Source of the DNA: Deinococcus roseus
GTDB taxonomy: Bacteria; Deinococcota; Deinococci; Deinococcales; Deinococcaceae
NCBI RefSeq assembly: GCF_014646895.1
Contig: NZ_BMOD01000027.1
Span: 1 to 61,361 of the forward strand
DNA: 61,361 nt
Direction: 5' to 3'
Positions 60,240 through 61,361 of the stretch are shown here, piece after piece. The translations under genes and the position numbers were made by a program. Within the stretch, counting starts at the first letter, position 1; the number at the start of each line of letters is the position of its first letter. Under the pieces are notes generated by a model that made no database searches, was not told the origin of the DNA, and was given only the letters and a program-made list of their open reading frames with translations.

Positions 60240-60320
60240 ATTTTATTTTGAAGCTCCAGAGTTTCAGATTTTCGGAGCTTCAAAATTTTAAAATTCTGGA
60301 TTTTCGGAGCTCTGAGAAAA
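60240..60320. repeat. AT-rich GAGCTTCA-type repeat between genes
   Basis: GAAGCTCCAGAGTTTCAGATTTTCGGAGCTTC and a second TTTTCGGAGCTC block lie within 80 bases. A related motif (AGAGCTCC, AGAGCTTCAAAAAT) occurs at 30724-30765. It looks like a dispersed short-repeat family. Confidence 0.55.
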
Positions 60321-60378
60321 GGAAGTGGCTTGCCTCTGGCTGTATCATGTTGGCATCCAGAAACCCCAAAGGAGTCCC

Positions 60379-61257
60379 ATGCCCAGCGAACAGAGCAAAA
60401 CCCTCAGGCCCCGACCCTCTGCTTCACCTCAGGAGATCCTGCCCCTGGAAACCCAGCGCCTGAACTGGGAAAACGAGGCCCTGCAAACCCCTCTGCCTTC
60501 TGAAGTGCAGTGGGAAGCCCTGACCGGGGAAATTTCAGGGGAAAGGCTGTGGACTTCAGATCGTCCTGCAGGCACCGTGCTGTATTTGCATGGAGGAGGG
60601 TTCACCCAGGGATCCAGCAAAACCCACCGGCCTCTGGCGGCTTTGCTGACCCAGGCCACCGGATGGCAGGTCATCACCCTGGATTATCCGCTGGCTCCAG
60701 AGCATCCCTTTCCAGCAGCGCTGCATTTTGTGGTGAAGGCTTACACCGCTCTGCTTCAAAGCACCTCTGGTCCGGTGGTTCTGGGCGGAGATTCAGCAGG
60801 GGGGCAACTGGTGCTTTCGGGTTTGCTGCTGATGCAAGAACAGAAGTTGCCCTTGCCTGCAGGGGCTTTCCTGATTTCCCCCTGGCTGGACCTCACCCAG
60901 AGCGGAGCTTCCATGCAAAGCCGGGCGGCCCTGGATCCCATGGTCACCCAGAAAGGTCTGCAAGACGCAGCAGATGCTTACCTGCAAGGCGTTCCTGCCA
61001 CAGATCCGCTGGCCTCGCCCCTGTTCTCTGGCCTGCAGCACCTTCCTCCCTTGTTGTGTCTGGTGGGAGACCATGAAGTGCTGCTCAGCGACAGTGAGCG
61101 TCTGGCAGCCTTCAGGCCTGAAACCACCGCCCTGAAGGTCCATCCAGACATGTGGCACGTGTGGCCCGCCTGGGGTCCCGCATTGCCTGAAGCTCTGGAA
61201 GCCCTGCAAGACATTCAGGGGTTTTTGCTGGGTTTGTCAGGAGAATCAGCACTTTGA
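60379..61257 (+). CDS. Alpha/beta hydrolase of the hormone-sensitive lipase (BD-FAE/NlhH-like) family
   Basis: A 292-residue cytoplasmic carboxylesterase. The oxyanion motif HGGG (YLHGGGFTQGS), the nucleophile motif GDSAGG, the acid region (VGDHEVLLSDS) and the catalytic His in MWHVWP are all in order. AAAGGAG precedes the ATG; the longer frame to 60325 is unsupported. It acts on short acyl esters, perhaps acetylated sugars from hemicellulose or pectin given the neighbourhood (inference). The last 104 bases of the window after it hold nothing recognisable. Confidence 0.88.
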   Translation: MPSEQSKTLRPRPSASPQEILPLETQRLNWENEALQTPLPSEVQWEALTGEISGERLWTSDRPAGTVLYLHGGGFTQGSSKTHRPLAALLTQATGWQVITLDYPLAPEHPFPAALHFVVKAYTALLQSTSGPVVLGGDSAGGQLVLSGLLLMQEQKLPLPAGAFLISPWLDLTQSGASMQSRAALDPMVTQKGLQDAADAYLQGVPATDPLASPLFSGLQHLPPLLCLVGDHEVLLSDSERLAAFRPETTALKVHPDMWHVWPAWGPALPEALEALQDIQGFLLGLSGESAL

Positions 61258-61361
61258 AATTTCAGAACCCTGAGACTCCATAACTGAAGTTACGCACCGA
61301 GTGGGACAGGTGACTTGAACAGTTCTCTGAGGTTTCGAAGTTCTTCCCAGGCTGCTTGAAC

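Overview
The window looks like chromosomal DNA from a Deinococcus-type bacterium of moderately high GC. The evidence is a single-stranded-DNA-binding protein with two OB folds in one chain, an archaic chaperone/usher locus with coat-protein-U-like subunits, many extracytoplasmic proteins, intergenic heptanucleotide repeats and a strongly saccharolytic gene content. The genus call is an inference from gene content; no rRNA or tRNA gene was seen.

Layout. 1-1.8 kb: a non-coding repeat-rich stretch, then the orphan 3' end of a polymorphic toxin gene (second half of a HINT domain plus toxin tip) with a one-base-overlapping small gene that is probably its immunity gene. 1.8-5.2 kb: an iron-uptake pair (imelysin/EfeO-like protein and FTR1 permease) behind a Fur-box-like palindrome. 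5.6-8.1 kb: a secreted HExxH metallopeptidase and a TetR/FAD-monooxygenase pair. 8.1-22.7 kb: a ten-gene arabinan/arabino-oligosaccharide locus on the minus strand (binding protein, two permeases, GH51, GH43, a zinc dehydrogenase, GH43-ricin lectin, GH51, aldose epimerase, GH27) with a divergent LacI-family regulator and three lac-operator-like palindromes sitting on the two divergent promoters. 22.8-33.3 kb: mixed accessory genes, including a small exported protein among strong inverted repeats, a lipoprotein, a serine hydrolase, a Sel1-repeat protein, a diguanylate cyclase with an ethylene-receptor-like sensor domain, a 55-residue membrane protein, an M23 peptidase, an ArsN1/ArsN2-MarR acetyltransferase pair and a von Willebrand A lipoprotein. 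33.7-41.2 kb: a maltodextrin locus (binding protein, two permeases, secreted GH13 amylase, cytoplasmic GH13, LacI regulator) with its own operator set. 41.4-50.7 kb: a metallopeptidase, the short SSB paralogue, a cupin, GH36 alpha-galactosidase, aldo/keto reductase, MFS transporter and a CHASE3-GGDEF cyclase. 50.7-58.2 kb: a long structured non-coding leader followed by a chaperone/usher pilus operon headed by a delta-60-repeat lipoprotein. 58.3-61.3 kb: a sugar oxidoreductase/isomerase pair with a LacI-type operator, and an alpha/beta hydrolase.

How it fits together. Exported GH43 enzymes should cut arabinan outside the cytoplasm, the first ABC importer brings in oligomers, and two leaderless GH51 enzymes plus GH27 and the epimerase finish the job inside. 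The maltodextrin locus has the same logic with GH13 enzymes. Neither importer has its own ATPase here, so a shared ATPase elsewhere in the genome is implied. Sensory output to cyclic-di-GMP (two GGDEF proteins) and a surface pilus system lie nearby. Best candidates for something new: the ethylene-receptor-like cyclase, the ArsN2-MarR fusion, the delta-60 lipoprotein tied to a pilus operon, and the heptad-repeat elements placed in front of both GH51 genes.
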